A stretch of 64,000 nucleotides of DNA from Terriglobus roseus (GTDB lineage Bacteria > Acidobacteriota > Terriglobia > Terriglobales > Acidobacteriaceae), in the NCBI RefSeq assembly GCF_900105625.1, contig NZ_FNSD01000001.1, forward strand, positions 1,984,001 through 2,048,000. The letters run 5' to 3'. Position 1 is the first letter of the stretch. The number at the start of each line of letters is the position of its first letter. Of this stretch, positions 33,139-40,896 are shown piece after piece. The translations under genes and the position numbers were made by a program. The notes below the pieces were generated by a model. It searched no databases, was not told the origin of the DNA, and saw only the letters and a list, made by a program, of their open reading frames with translations.

Positions 33139-33834
33139 TCAGCGTCGAAGATTGTCTAATGCGCGCTTCGACACGGCATAGCATTCGCATGCAAGAGATG
33201 TCAGGAGCGTCCGATCCAGAATGCGCACAATTCCGCGACTGTAGGCGATGGCGCCTTTTTCCTGTAGTTGCCCTGCCACCAGGACGACGGTGCTGCGCTG
33301 GGTTCCCAGCATCTCTGCCAGGAACTCCTGCGTCAGGGCCAGCGTGTTGCTCTCGACGCGATCTGAGACCATCAACATCCAACGAGCAAGCCGTGATTGG
33401 GCGTCGTGCAGCTTGTTGCAGGCGACCGTCTGTAACGCAACCACTACCTGCTCCTGCACATAACCAAGCGCCAGACGGCGAAACTCCGGCAGTGCATCGA
33501 AACATTCGCGCGCGGAGGCCAGCGGTATGCGATAGCCCTGCCCAGTGACCTGCATGAAGCATTCGGCGTACATGAAGGATGGCCCAAGCAGCGCATTCAC
33601 GCCAACCATGCCTTCCCTGCCGCACATGCTCACTTCGGCAGAGCCGCCATCCGACATCACCACTACTACGGACGTAAGCCCTCCCGTCAGGAAGTGGATG
33701 TACTCCGGAGGTTCTTCGGGACGGAAGAGCGGAGTGTGTTGCGGCAGGTCCAGGAACGAGGCCGACGCAATAACCCGGTCCCGAGCCCCCTGAGGCAGCT
33801 TGTCAAGCAGGAAGTTGCCAGTCGTCGAACTCAT
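33139..33834 (-). CDS. Crp/Fnr family transcription regulator, paralogue 2
   Basis: A 231-aa protein from the ATG at 33834 (an ATG 12 codons earlier is possible). It has the same two-domain plan: a sensor barrel with YIHFLTGGLTSVVVVMSDGGSAEVSMCGREGMVG, and a helix-turn-helix with LALTQEFLAEMLGTQRSTVVLVAGQLQEKGAI. The conserved ACNKLHDAQSRLARWML and the tail ACECYAVSKRALDNL are shared with its neighbours. The ligand pocket differs from Crp and lacks an obvious cAMP-phosphate arginine, so cAMP binding is not supported. Confidence 0.9.
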   Translation of the reverse strand: MSSTTGNFLLDKLPQGARDRVIASASFLDLPQHTPLFRPEEPPEYIHFLTGGLTSVVVVMSDGGSAEVSMCGREGMVGVNALLGPSFMYAECFMQVTGQGYRIPLASARECFDALPEFRRLALGYVQEQVVVALQTVACNKLHDAQSRLARWMLMVSDRVESNTLALTQEFLAEMLGTQRSTVVLVAGQLQEKGAIAYSRGIVRILDRTLLTSLACECYAVSKRALDNLRR

Positions 33835-33956
33835 CGCCGATAGGTGCCCTTTCGGCCTGTTCCCAGGCATGACATTGAACTGCGCTCTACAACTTCGTAG
33901 ATAAAGATGCAGATTGTCAAAAAAAGGGAAAGCCGGGGCCAGCGACGGCAGGCGAT

Positions 33957-34664
33957 TTATTGGTACAGACGATCGGTGATCTGACGCGTGATCGCATAGC
34001 AGGTACAGGCAGCCGCGGTCAGTCCTTCACGATTTGTGATCTTCACCATGCCGCGCCTGTAGTCGATCAAGCCAGCCCGCTGCAGCACACCCGCAACCAG
34101 TGCGACGGTGGTCCGCTGCGATCCGAGCATCTGCGCGAGGTATTCCTGCGTCAGGCCCAGAGCCTCAGTGCCAGACCGGTCGGCCGCTGTGAGCAGCCAC
34201 CGTGCCAGGCGCGCCTCTGCCTCATGGAGCTTGTTGCAGGCGGAGATCTGACCGGAGATGTTGATCTGCGCCTGCTGAAATTCCAGAACGCGACCGCGCA
34301 GTTCTTCATGTTCGAGAAAAAGCGACTCCATGGTCTTGACGGGGATGCGCAGGCCGGCACCGGCGATCTGTACCACCGTATCGACCGTGCTCGGTGCGGG
34401 ACCCAGCAAAGCATCGCCGCCCACCAGGCCCTCACGGCCAATCATGCCAACCTCGGCCGAACCGCCCTCCGACATATGAACGACGAGTGAGACAGCCCCG
34501 CGCAGAAGAAAGTAAATGTGAGTGGGAACTTCATGCAGGCGGTGTAGGTGCACACGCGCGGGTAGATCAACGGGTCGCGCAGATGAAAGAATCGTCTTCT
34601 GTACAGGTTCGGATAGTTTATCGAGCAGACGATTGCCTGTGGCAGCCAAAGCACTTCCTCGCAT
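33957..34664 (-). CDS. Crp/Fnr family transcription regulator, paralogue 3
   Basis: A 235-aa protein. The sensor barrel has HIYFLLRGAVSLVVHMSEGGSAEVGMIGREGLVGGDALLG. The winged helix has LGLTQEYLAQMLGSQRTTVALVAGVLQRAGLIDYRRGMVKI. CNKLH and ACTCYAITRQI match the other two paralogues. The ATG at 34664 is preceded by an in-frame TTG. It is transcribed away from a divergent pseudo-receiver gene with a 224-base shared region, which suggests co-regulation of the two. Confidence 0.9.
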   Translation of the reverse strand: MRGSALAATGNRLLDKLSEPVQKTILSSARPVDLPARVHLHRLHEVPTHIYFLLRGAVSLVVHMSEGGSAEVGMIGREGLVGGDALLGPAPSTVDTVVQIAGAGLRIPVKTMESLFLEHEELRGRVLEFQQAQINISGQISACNKLHEAEARLARWLLTAADRSGTEALGLTQEYLAQMLGSQRTTVALVAGVLQRAGLIDYRRGMVKITNREGLTAAACTCYAITRQITDRLYQ

Positions 34665-34750
34665 CAAGTCGCAAGGAGCGCATCGCGCTGATCACGGCAT
34701 GAACATCACCGGTTGATCCGGAGGATGCTCTTCCACCTTATGGGCGGCCC

Positions 34751-34764
34751 ACAATTTTCATTGT
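34751..34764. promoter_or_regulatory. candidate operator in the divergent Crp/pseudo-receiver region
   Basis: ACAATTTTCATTGT is a dyad with 5-base arms (ACAAT/ATTGT) and a 4-base centre. It lies between the two divergent genes and could be a Crp/Fnr-type site for autoregulation. Confidence 0.35.
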
Positions 34765-34888
34765 TGTTCAGCCGACACAAATCGAACATACTCCTTTTCG
34801 GGACGGGACGTACGGACATGTGTCGCTCAGGAGACAGACGGCTCAGACAATTCCGTCGAAAGTAGAGTGCATCTCCGCGAGAACATGC

Positions 34889-35293
34889 ATGATGCCCGAC
34901 ACACCCTTGCGATATGTCGTCCTATGTTTTGGCAACTACGCACCACTGCTCATGACGCGCCAGCGGTTGCTGCAACGGGAGGGATACGCGGCCCTTACCG
35001 TCAGATCGCAGGCGGATTTCCGAATGGAGATCTGCCGCAACACTGTGGCTCTCGTATTACTCTGCGAGACGCTGAGCGACGAGGAACGACGGAAAGCGGT
35101 GCTCTTCTTGGTGGAGTATGCGCCGGATGCACGCTGCGCCGTACTGACCGCCCCTGGCGGAGATCGAATGGGTCAGGATTTGATCGCGATCGACATGTGC
35201 AACGGGCCGGTGAACTTCCTGCAGACGATCGCAAGCATGCTGCCCTTACGCTCGCCGATCCTTCCCATCTCTACGACAGGCTTGCCCAGCTAA
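34889..35293 (+). CDS. degenerate response-regulator receiver protein
   Basis: A 134-aa single-domain protein. RYVVLCFGNYAPLLMTRQRLLQREGYAALTV has the shape of a receiver's first strand and helix. The third strand reads TVALVLLCETLSDEE, with cysteine where the phosphoacceptor aspartate should be, so phosphorylation is unlikely. The C-terminus has FLQTIASML as the last helix. No output domain. It diverges from a Crp/Fnr gene and its stop overlaps the convergent queE stop by 4 bases. The start may be either of two adjacent ATG codons. Confidence 0.6.
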   Translation: MMPDTPLRYVVLCFGNYAPLLMTRQRLLQREGYAALTVRSQADFRMEICRNTVALVLLCETLSDEERRKAVLFLVEYAPDARCAVLTAPGGDRMGQDLIAIDMCNGPVNFLQTIASMLPLRSPILPISTTGLPS

Positions 35294-35994
35294 ACGCCTT
35301 TTTTCTGTGGCTCCCAAACGAACTTATGGATCTGCAGCGATAGTCGCGCGGGCAATCCATCCGCCAGCATCCAGTCCACCAGTTCGCGGCCGTCCAGCTC
35401 CATGTTGTCGGCCGTGCGCAGGATCGATGGCGCCTTCAGAAACGCGGGCGACAAAAGAATGTGGCCCACTGTACCGTCCGCGATCTTCGATGCAAGGTGT
35501 TCCCGGATGAAGTCACGCGCGAATTCGTAATCCACCCGATCCCGAAGGACGAATTTCACCTCGTCGCGCGCGGTGAGCGCATCCAGGTTGCTGGTGCGGA
35601 AGGAGCCGAACGCACTGCCGCTGCCGGGGCACTTCACATCCACGATCTTGTGTACTTCCCTGGGAACTTCGCCAAGCGGGCGCTCGCCGCTCGTCTCCAT
35701 CATCAGGGTGTACTTCGTGGTCGTATCGGCCAGCAGGCGATGCATCAACGGCAGCAATTCCCGCTCGTGCAACATGGGTTCGCCGCCCGTGAACTCAATC
35801 AGAGGGCAGGGCGCCAGCGCCTCAATCTGCGCGATAACCTCATCCTCGGTAAACGGCTTACCGCCGGTAAAGGTGTACTCGGAGTCACACCATGCGCACC
35901 GCAGGTTGCAGCCCGCAAAGCGCACGAAGATACACGGCACGCCGGTGAACGACGATTCCCCCTGCACGGATTTGTAGAGTTCAATCAGGCGCAT
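35290..35994 (-). CDS. queE: 7-carboxy-7-deazaguanine synthase
   Basis: Radical SAM enzyme converting carboxytetrahydropterin to CDG in the preQ0/queuosine pathway. The cluster motif is Cys29-x3-Cys33-x2-Cys36 in FAGCNLRCAWCDSEYTFTGG, and FTGGEPMLH follows as the SAM-binding GGE motif. Length (234 aa) is typical of the full-length form. It starts 3 bases after queD, so the two form an operon. Confidence 0.94.
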   Translation of the reverse strand: MRLIELYKSVQGESSFTGVPCIFVRFAGCNLRCAWCDSEYTFTGGKPFTEDEVIAQIEALAPCPLIEFTGGEPMLHERELLPLMHRLLADTTTKYTLMMETSGERPLGEVPREVHKIVDVKCPGSGSAFGSFRTSNLDALTARDEVKFVLRDRVDYEFARDFIREHLASKIADGTVGHILLSPAFLKAPSILRTADNMELDGRELVDWMLADGLPARLSLQIHKFVWEPQKKGV

Positions 35995-35997
35995 GGG

Positions 35998-36375
35998 CTA
36001 CTCGTAGTACGTCGCCTGGCTGGTGTCCGTTTCGAAGATCGTGCTCTGCTTCACCCGCACGCGACCGCCTGTGATCTCTGACAAACGTAAGTTCGTCTCG
36101 TCGAAGAAATACTTCGCTAGATTTTCCGCGGAAGGGTTCACCACGTCGAAGGGCGGCAGCTCGTTGATCATGTGATGATCGAGGTAGTTCACCACGGGCC
36201 TCAGAATGTCTTTCAAAATCTTGAAGTCGAGCAGAAGGCCGTTCGGTTCCAGCTCTGCGCCGGCCAGCGTCACGAGCACGCGATAGTTGTGGCCGTGCGG
36301 GTTCTCGCACTTGCCGTAATATTCGCGAAGAAAATGGCCGGATGAAAAATGGGCCTCTACGGTGACTTCGTACAT
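35998..36375 (-). CDS. queD: 6-carboxy-5,6,7,8-tetrahydropterin synthase
   Basis: A 125-aa enzyme preceding QueE in queuosine synthesis. Zinc ligands His14 (FSSGHFLR) and His27/His29 (ENPHGHNY) and the catalytic Cys23 are visible. YLDHHMINELPPF and PSAENLAKYFF complete the tunnel-fold signature. It is followed immediately by queE. No queC, queF or tgt lies in the window. Confidence 0.94.
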   Translation of the reverse strand: MYEVTVEAHFSSGHFLREYYGKCENPHGHNYRVLVTLAGAELEPNGLLLDFKILKDILRPVVNYLDHHMINELPPFDVVNPSAENLAKYFFDETNLRLSEITGGRVRVKQSTIFETDTSQATYYE

Positions 36376-36459
36376 GGTCCGTCCTGGGGAATGCGCGTCG
36401 CCGCGCGAATGCTTCCGTTCTAAGTTTACCGGTCAGGACGCTTTCCGGCCCGTGCGGAT

Positions 36460-36768
36460 CTAACCTCGTCCGGAGTTGGGCGGTCTCGAAGCGTTCTTCT
36501 GCGCCTGGCGGCGCCGCTCATATTCGCGATGCACGCCCGCCTGACCACCCGGCGTGCGGCGGTCTGCCTGCTCAAACATGGACTGCAGAACGCCCAGCAG
36601 CGCTATCACCAGCCCAAGCAGCAGCATGACGATGCCGATGGTGCGCCACAAACTGGCGTCAGACGGCGCTCCGGGCTCGTGCGCCAAACCGGTGACGGCC
36701 ACCACATAGGAGATCGTAGCGAACAGGACCAGCGTTCCGGACAGGATGTAAAGATTGCGGCTCAGCAT
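36460..36768 (-). CDS. small two-helix membrane protein
   Basis: A 102-aa protein with two hydrophobic helices (LYILSGTLVLFATISYVVAVTG and IGIVMLLLGLVIALLGVL). A basic, glutamine-rich cytoplasmic tail follows (REYERRRQAQKNASRPP). I do not recognise the family. It starts 5 bases after the DUF6580-like gene's stop, so it is co-transcribed with it and probably precedes queDE in one transcript. Confidence 0.65.
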   Translation of the reverse strand: MLSRNLYILSGTLVLFATISYVVAVTGLAHEPGAPSDASLWRTIGIVMLLLGLVIALLGVLQSMFEQADRRTPGGQAGVHREYERRRQAQKNASRPPNSGRG

Positions 36769-36773
36769 GGCAG

Positions 36774-37328
36774 TTATGCGGCGGTAGCGCCGTGATTGCC
36801 CATCGCCTGCGCCCATCCCTTGACGGTGGCGATCGACGGAAGAAGGAAGAAGATCGCCGTGAAGACCAGCGTGGATGCCAGGTCATTCCGGTAAAACGGC
36901 AGACCAGCCACGTAGCACTGGGTCAGGCCGGCGGCCGTATGGTCGTACATGTTGCCACGCAGCCACACCATGCCGTTACTCAAAAGGAAGAAGCTCGTCG
37001 ACGATGCCAGCGCAGCGAGGCCCAGTCGCATTACCGACTTGCGCTGCAACAGCGCGGATGCGCCCAGGCAGACAGCAGCGTACCAAAGCCAGGTGACGAC
37101 ATAGCCGGAGATGTGAAAGGGGTACCCATAGGCATAGATGGTCAGCCACCAGTCGGTTGCCGCCATCGCCAGCACGGCGAACAGCGCCAGGGCCCGGTTA
37201 CGGCCACGCAGGCTGGCCCCGAAATACAGCAGACCCGCACCGACGCACGTCACATTGCCGCCAGTGGTATGCAACAAATGCGGCACCACACGGCTGAGGA
37301 CGGCGATCAGAAGCACAAAGAATGCCAT
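36774..37328 (-). CDS. DUF6580-like putative transport protein
   Basis: A 184-aa membrane protein with five to six helices. TGGNVTCVGAGLLYFGASLRGRNRALALFAVLAMAATDWWL and SSTSFFLLSNGMVWL resemble the DUF6580 family of putative transporters (from memory, resembling the substrate-binding subunits of ECF transporters). The substrate is unknown. Its position directly upstream of queD-queE suggests a deazapurine-related compound, but there is no direct evidence. Confidence 0.55.
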   Translation of the reverse strand: MAFFVLLIAVLSRVVPHLLHTTGGNVTCVGAGLLYFGASLRGRNRALALFAVLAMAATDWWLTIYAYGYPFHISGYVVTWLWYAAVCLGASALLQRKSVMRLGLAALASSTSFFLLSNGMVWLRGNMYDHTAAGLTQCYVAGLPFYRNDLASTLVFTAIFFLLPSIATVKGWAQAMGNHGATAA

Positions 37329-37395
37329 AGAGACATTCTCCCACGCGAGGTACGCGCTGCGGCAGGCTTATTTCGACCGAAGGAGCAGGCGCGCC

Positions 37396-38502
37396 CTAGT
37401 GAGCGCCGACCTGCTCCGCCCCGCCGAGAAAAGCCTCCTGGACACGCCGGTTGGCATCCACCCATGCTTCCGCAGAGAGCACATTACTACTGGAACGCAA
37501 GCCCAGGACGTCATAACGGAAACGCAGGTCGCTGAATACGACATTCCGCAGCGCTGCCTCCGCTGGCGTTGGCGAAAGCTCAGGATGCGTCTCGCCCACC
37601 GTTCCCTCGTCCACCACCAGCGGAAACTTCGACCAGTCAAGGTAAACCTCGCCCAGCCAACTCTGCTTCGCGGCTAACGTCGCCAGCGTGACCTGCGGCT
37701 TGGCATAGATCTGCTGGGGATCGGTCTCGAAAAGGCCCTGGCGTGTGTCAACGGTTCCGATCTGAAAGTTCTCGGGTGTCTCCACCACAACGTGCCAGCG
37801 GTATGGGTCGATAGGATATGGGTTCAGCGAACGCCGCATAATCCGGCCTCCACGAAACTCGTGCGCGTCGACCACGGTAGCTGCATCGTCACGTTGAGAG
37901 CCGCGGTAGCCCCACAACCCCACCATCATCACCAGCGCAGCGGCCGACAGCGCCCTGCCCTGGTAGCGCGGCCGGCGAATCCCCATCTCGCGATGTACCA
38001 GCGAAAACAGGAATGGCAGCAACAGTGCCAGGGAAAGCACTAGCAGGAGCAGGGGCTCCACGATGTACACCAGTTCCCCCGCGTACCAGCGAGGATTGAA
38101 CGGCGCAAACGGTCGAATGCCATAGTTGTTCGTCCAGTCCAGCAGCAGATGGCTCAACAGGGCTAACAGCGCCATGCCAGAGAGCATCAGCCATCGGGTG
38201 GGCGCCGGCTCCTCTACGGAACGGCGCTTCTTCCACGTTCGTCGCGTCGCATGCAGACCATAAAAGACGCCTACCAGCAGCGCCGCCTGCAGCGGCAGCG
38301 ACCACAGAGCGTGCGTCCAGCCGCGATGATGCTGGAAATAGACCAGCGGACCACCGAGGCGATAGACGAAGTCAGCGTCAGGCAGTTCCGCTGCGATGAC
38401 ACACGCGGCCGTTGCATAGCGTGCCCGCGCCGGGAATCCGAATGCGCGCGAGAGGCACGCGCCGGTCAACAGATGGGTGACTGGTTCCACGAGGCAAAGC
38501 AT
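37396..38502 (-). CDS. membrane-bound metal-dependent hydrolase (YdjM family)
   Basis: A 368-aa protein. The N-terminal PVTHLLTGACLSRAFG, AAELPDADFVYRLGG, FQHHRGWTHALWSLP and ALLSHLLLDWTNNYGIRPFAPF carry the His/Asp residues of the PF04307 family. Five membrane helices span residues 1-180, and a soluble C-terminal domain (YPIDPYRWHVVVETPENFQIGTVD) follows. The reaction is unknown. The start is MLCLVEPVTH or three codons earlier. Confidence 0.8.
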   Translation of the reverse strand: MLCLVEPVTHLLTGACLSRAFGFPARARYATAACVIAAELPDADFVYRLGGPLVYFQHHRGWTHALWSLPLQAALLVGVFYGLHATRRTWKKRRSVEEPAPTRWLMLSGMALLALLSHLLLDWTNNYGIRPFAPFNPRWYAGELVYIVEPLLLLVLSLALLLPFLFSLVHREMGIRRPRYQGRALSAAALVMMVGLWGYRGSQRDDAATVVDAHEFRGGRIMRRSLNPYPIDPYRWHVVVETPENFQIGTVDTRQGLFETDPQQIYAKPQVTLATLAAKQSWLGEVYLDWSKFPLVVDEGTVGETHPELSPTPAEAALRNVVFSDLRFRYDVLGLRSSSNVLSAEAWVDANRRVQEAFLGGAEQVGAH

Positions 38503-38538
38503 ACACGGCAACCAACAGCACCGTGCTTCAAGGCCATC

Positions 38539-39204
38539 TCAGGCTGCGGGAAGAGCGCCCGCGATGCTCCAGCCGTCACTATCCGTGAAGAACGGACCGG
38601 TTGACCGCAAAAATCCCTCAAAAAAACGGATGGCTCGATACAAGCGGGACTTCACCGTGGGCATGCGGATACCCGTGACTTCCGCAATCTCTCGCATGGT
38701 CAGATCTTCGTAGAAGTGCAGCACCAGAACCTCGCGGTGGATGGGATTGAGCTTCGCCATGGCATCGGCCAACGCCGCCGCCCGCTCCAACACGCCGATC
38801 TGCTCCAGTGGCGAGGGCGACTTCGCAACCACGTCAAACGGTGCCGAGCCGTCTTCCGGCTGCATCAGGCCGTCCAGTGACAGCAACGAGCGGCGACGGA
38901 AGTAGTCCAGCGCTCGATTGCGGGCAATGGTGAATAACCACGCGTCGAAGCTGCCGCGATCGTCGTACTGTTGCCCGCGTTCCAGCACACGTATCCACGT
39001 CTCTTGGAAGATGTCCTCCGCCAGTTCCGGCCGGCCGGTCATCGCAGTCAGGTAGCGCATCAGCCGATGCTGATACTGCGCAATCAGTTCCTCCAGCAGT
39101 CCGGCATCTCGAAGCTTCAGACCTCGGGCGATGCGCTGACGGTCTGACACGTCAGACCCCATGGGAGCTGCAGCCGAAAAGAACGAAAGCGATGGTGTGT
39201 GCAT
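38539..39204 (-). CDS. ECF-type RNA polymerase sigma factor
   Basis: A 221-aa regulator. Region 2 is LAEDIFQETWIRVLERGQQYDDRGSFDAWLFTIARNRALDYFRRR. Region 4 is LNPIHREVLVLHFYEDLTMREIAEVTGIRMPTVKSRLYRAIRFF. Sigma regions 1 and 3 are absent, as in extracytoplasmic-function factors. No anti-sigma gene or zinc-binding partner is adjacent; the last ~20 residues (STGPFFTDSDGWSIAG) are non-conserved. It diverges from a marR-type gene. Confidence 0.9.
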   Translation of the reverse strand: MHTPSLSFFSAAAPMGSDVSDRQRIARGLKLRDAGLLEELIAQYQHRLMRYLTAMTGRPELAEDIFQETWIRVLERGQQYDDRGSFDAWLFTIARNRALDYFRRRSLLSLDGLMQPEDGSAPFDVVAKSPSPLEQIGVLERAAALADAMAKLNPIHREVLVLHFYEDLTMREIAEVTGIRMPTVKSRLYRAIRFFEGFLRSTGPFFTDSDGWSIAGALPAA

Positions 39205-39235
39205 GTTATTTTCGAGACTCCGCGGAACGCCCCTG

Positions 39236-39291
39236 ATTCACGTTGTGAATATTACCATTTTGGAAGTATCCCTTTTGCGAATTATTTTCGC
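39236..39291. promoter_or_regulatory. two dyads in the sigma factor/marR divergent region
   Basis: ATTCAC-GTT-GTGAAT (39236-39250) and GCGAA-TTATT-TTCGC (39277-39291) are perfect inverted repeats in the 157-base divergent gap. Either could be a MarR operator. Confidence 0.45.
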
Positions 39292-39361
39292 TACGGATAA
39301 TCCACGGTTTTCGCAGGCTTCTGCTTGGCAAGGGAACGCCGGGCTGCATAGGATGGGCGTA

Positions 39362-39829
39362 ATGGCTACACGAACCAGGACGTCCGCCGCCCAGCCAGCG
39401 GCGACACCCGCTAGCGACGAATTGCCGCGCGAACTGATGCGCGCCATGGACGGCATGTTCCTCCGCATGCTGAAACAGACCAACGTGCAGGAGATGTCGC
39501 GCATGAACACGTCTCCCCACGAGAGCCGATCGCTGGGGATACTGCTGCGCGAAGGGCCGCTGCTGATGAGCGAACTCGCCAAGAGCATGGAGATCCCGCT
39601 CAGCTCTGCCACGAATCTGGTCAACCGGCTGGTGGAAAAAGGTCATGTCGCCCGGGAACGATCCGACGAAGACCGCCGGATCGTCCGCGTGACGGTAACG
39701 GCCAGCGGTCGACGCTTGATGGCGAAGCTGGAGCAGTTCCGTCTGGAGGCAAGCAGGCATGCGCTGACACGACTCGATACTGCGGAACAACGCACGCTCA
39801 TCGCTCTGCTGCGCAAGACCGCAGAGTAG
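39362..39829 (+). CDS. MarR family transcription regulator
   Basis: A 155-aa winged-helix repressor-type protein. ESRSLGILLREGPLLMSELAKSMEIPLSSATNLVNRLVEKGHVARERSDEDRRIVRVTVTASGRRL is the recognition helix and wing; dimer helices flank it. The start is at MATRTRTSAAQ (39362); a longer frame back to 39161 overlaps the sigma factor start and is unlikely. It is followed by a DprE2-like gene 67 bases away, which it may control. Confidence 0.85.
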   Translation: MATRTRTSAAQPAATPASDELPRELMRAMDGMFLRMLKQTNVQEMSRMNTSPHESRSLGILLREGPLLMSELAKSMEIPLSSATNLVNRLVEKGHVARERSDEDRRIVRVTVTASGRRLMAKLEQFRLEASRHALTRLDTAEQRTLIALLRKTAE

Positions 39830-39896
39830 ATCCCTGCCTGGGATACCACCGCCCACATGTCCGAGCTTTGTTAGTCTCGTTGCAAAGGATCAAACC

Positions 39897-40697
39897 ATGG
39901 CTGAGACGACACCTGCACTGGAAACACCGCTGGCAAAGCATGATGCATCGCACACTCCGAAGCGCTACCTGGTGCTGGGCGCTACCTCCGGCATTGCGGA
40001 GGCTACCTGCCGCATGTGGGCGGCACAGGGCGCGAACATCTTCCTGGTGGGTCGGTCTGAGAGCAAGTTGAACGCCATGGCCGGTGACCTGCGCGTGCGC
40101 GGCGCGGCCTTTGTGGACATTGCCGTGGCGGATCTGGACAGGCTTGAAGACCATGCCAGCCTGATGGCCCATGCCATCACACAGCTCGGCGGCCTCGACG
40201 TGGCGTACCTCGCCTTCGGCATCCTCGGCGATCAGCCTCAGGCAGAGATGGATGCCGCACACGCAGAACAGATTCTGCACACCAACCTGACCGCGCCCGT
40301 CAGCATGCTCACCTGGCTAGCGAACTTCTGCGTGAAGCAGGGACGTGGGACGCTTGCCGTACTGTCCTCCGTCGCCGGGGATCGCGGTCGCAAAAGCAAC
40401 TATGTCTATGGAGCGTCGAAGGCCGGCCTGACCGCTTTCGTCGACGGCCTGCGCAATCGCGTGGACCGCGAAGGCGTTGCTGTGCTGACGATCAAGCCCG
40501 GTCCAGTAAAGACCGCGATGACTGCCAGCATGAAGGGCAATGAAAAGTTTGCAGATGTGAATGCGGTCGCGAAATCCATTGCGGATGCCATCGCCAAGGG
40601 CGAAGGCGGCGTGATGTACGTGCCGGCCAAGTGGCGTCCCATCATGGCTGTCGTCCGAGCGATCCCGGACTCGATGTTCAAGAAGCTCAATCTCTGA
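39897..40697 (+). CDS. short-chain dehydrogenase, DprE2-like
   Basis: A 266-aa Rossmann enzyme. The cofactor motif is VLGATSGIAEATCRMWA, the catalytic residues are Ser157/Ser158, Tyr171 and Lys175 (YVYGASKAGL), and the C-terminal KWRPIMAVVRAIPDSMFKKL resembles mycobacterial DprE2. DprE2 reduces decaprenylphosphoryl-2-keto-ribose to the arabinose donor. A DprE1-like oxidase is at 52958-54376. Substrate specificity is inferred; other SDR roles remain possible. Confidence 0.75.
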   Translation: MAETTPALETPLAKHDASHTPKRYLVLGATSGIAEATCRMWAAQGANIFLVGRSESKLNAMAGDLRVRGAAFVDIAVADLDRLEDHASLMAHAITQLGGLDVAYLAFGILGDQPQAEMDAAHAEQILHTNLTAPVSMLTWLANFCVKQGRGTLAVLSSVAGDRGRKSNYVYGASKAGLTAFVDGLRNRVDREGVAVLTIKPGPVKTAMTASMKGNEKFADVNAVAKSIADAIAKGEGGVMYVPAKWRPIMAVVRAIPDSMFKKLNL

Positions 40698-40754
40698 GCA
40701 CTTTGCGCTGACTCGACGCGCTTCGCGCGTGTCCGTGCAACCGCAAGCAACATC

Positions 40755-40781
40755 GAAAGCCCGGCCTCGCGCCGGGCTTTC
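40755..40781. terminator. terminator between convergent SDR and FAD monooxygenase genes
   Basis: An 11-bp stem GAAAGCCCGGC/GCCGGGCTTTC with a 5-base loop follows the SDR gene. The plus-strand tail is short (CAGTCTTC). Confidence 0.8.
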
Positions 40782-40832
40782 AGTCTTCGTGACGTCATCC
40801 TGAAAAACTATCGTCGCCTCGAATCCGGCCGC

Positions 40833-40868
40833 GACAGCCCACCCTTTGCTTCGCAGGATTGGGGTTAC
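40833..40868. repeat. half copy of the interspersed hairpin repeat
   Basis: CCCACCCTTTGCTTCGCAGGATTGGGG matches the right end of the copy at 47180-47307 (CACCCTTTGCTTCGCAAGGAATGGGG). The left end is absent. Confidence 0.55.
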
Positions 40869-40896
40869 CCAAACAACACGAGTATCGCCCGGATAC

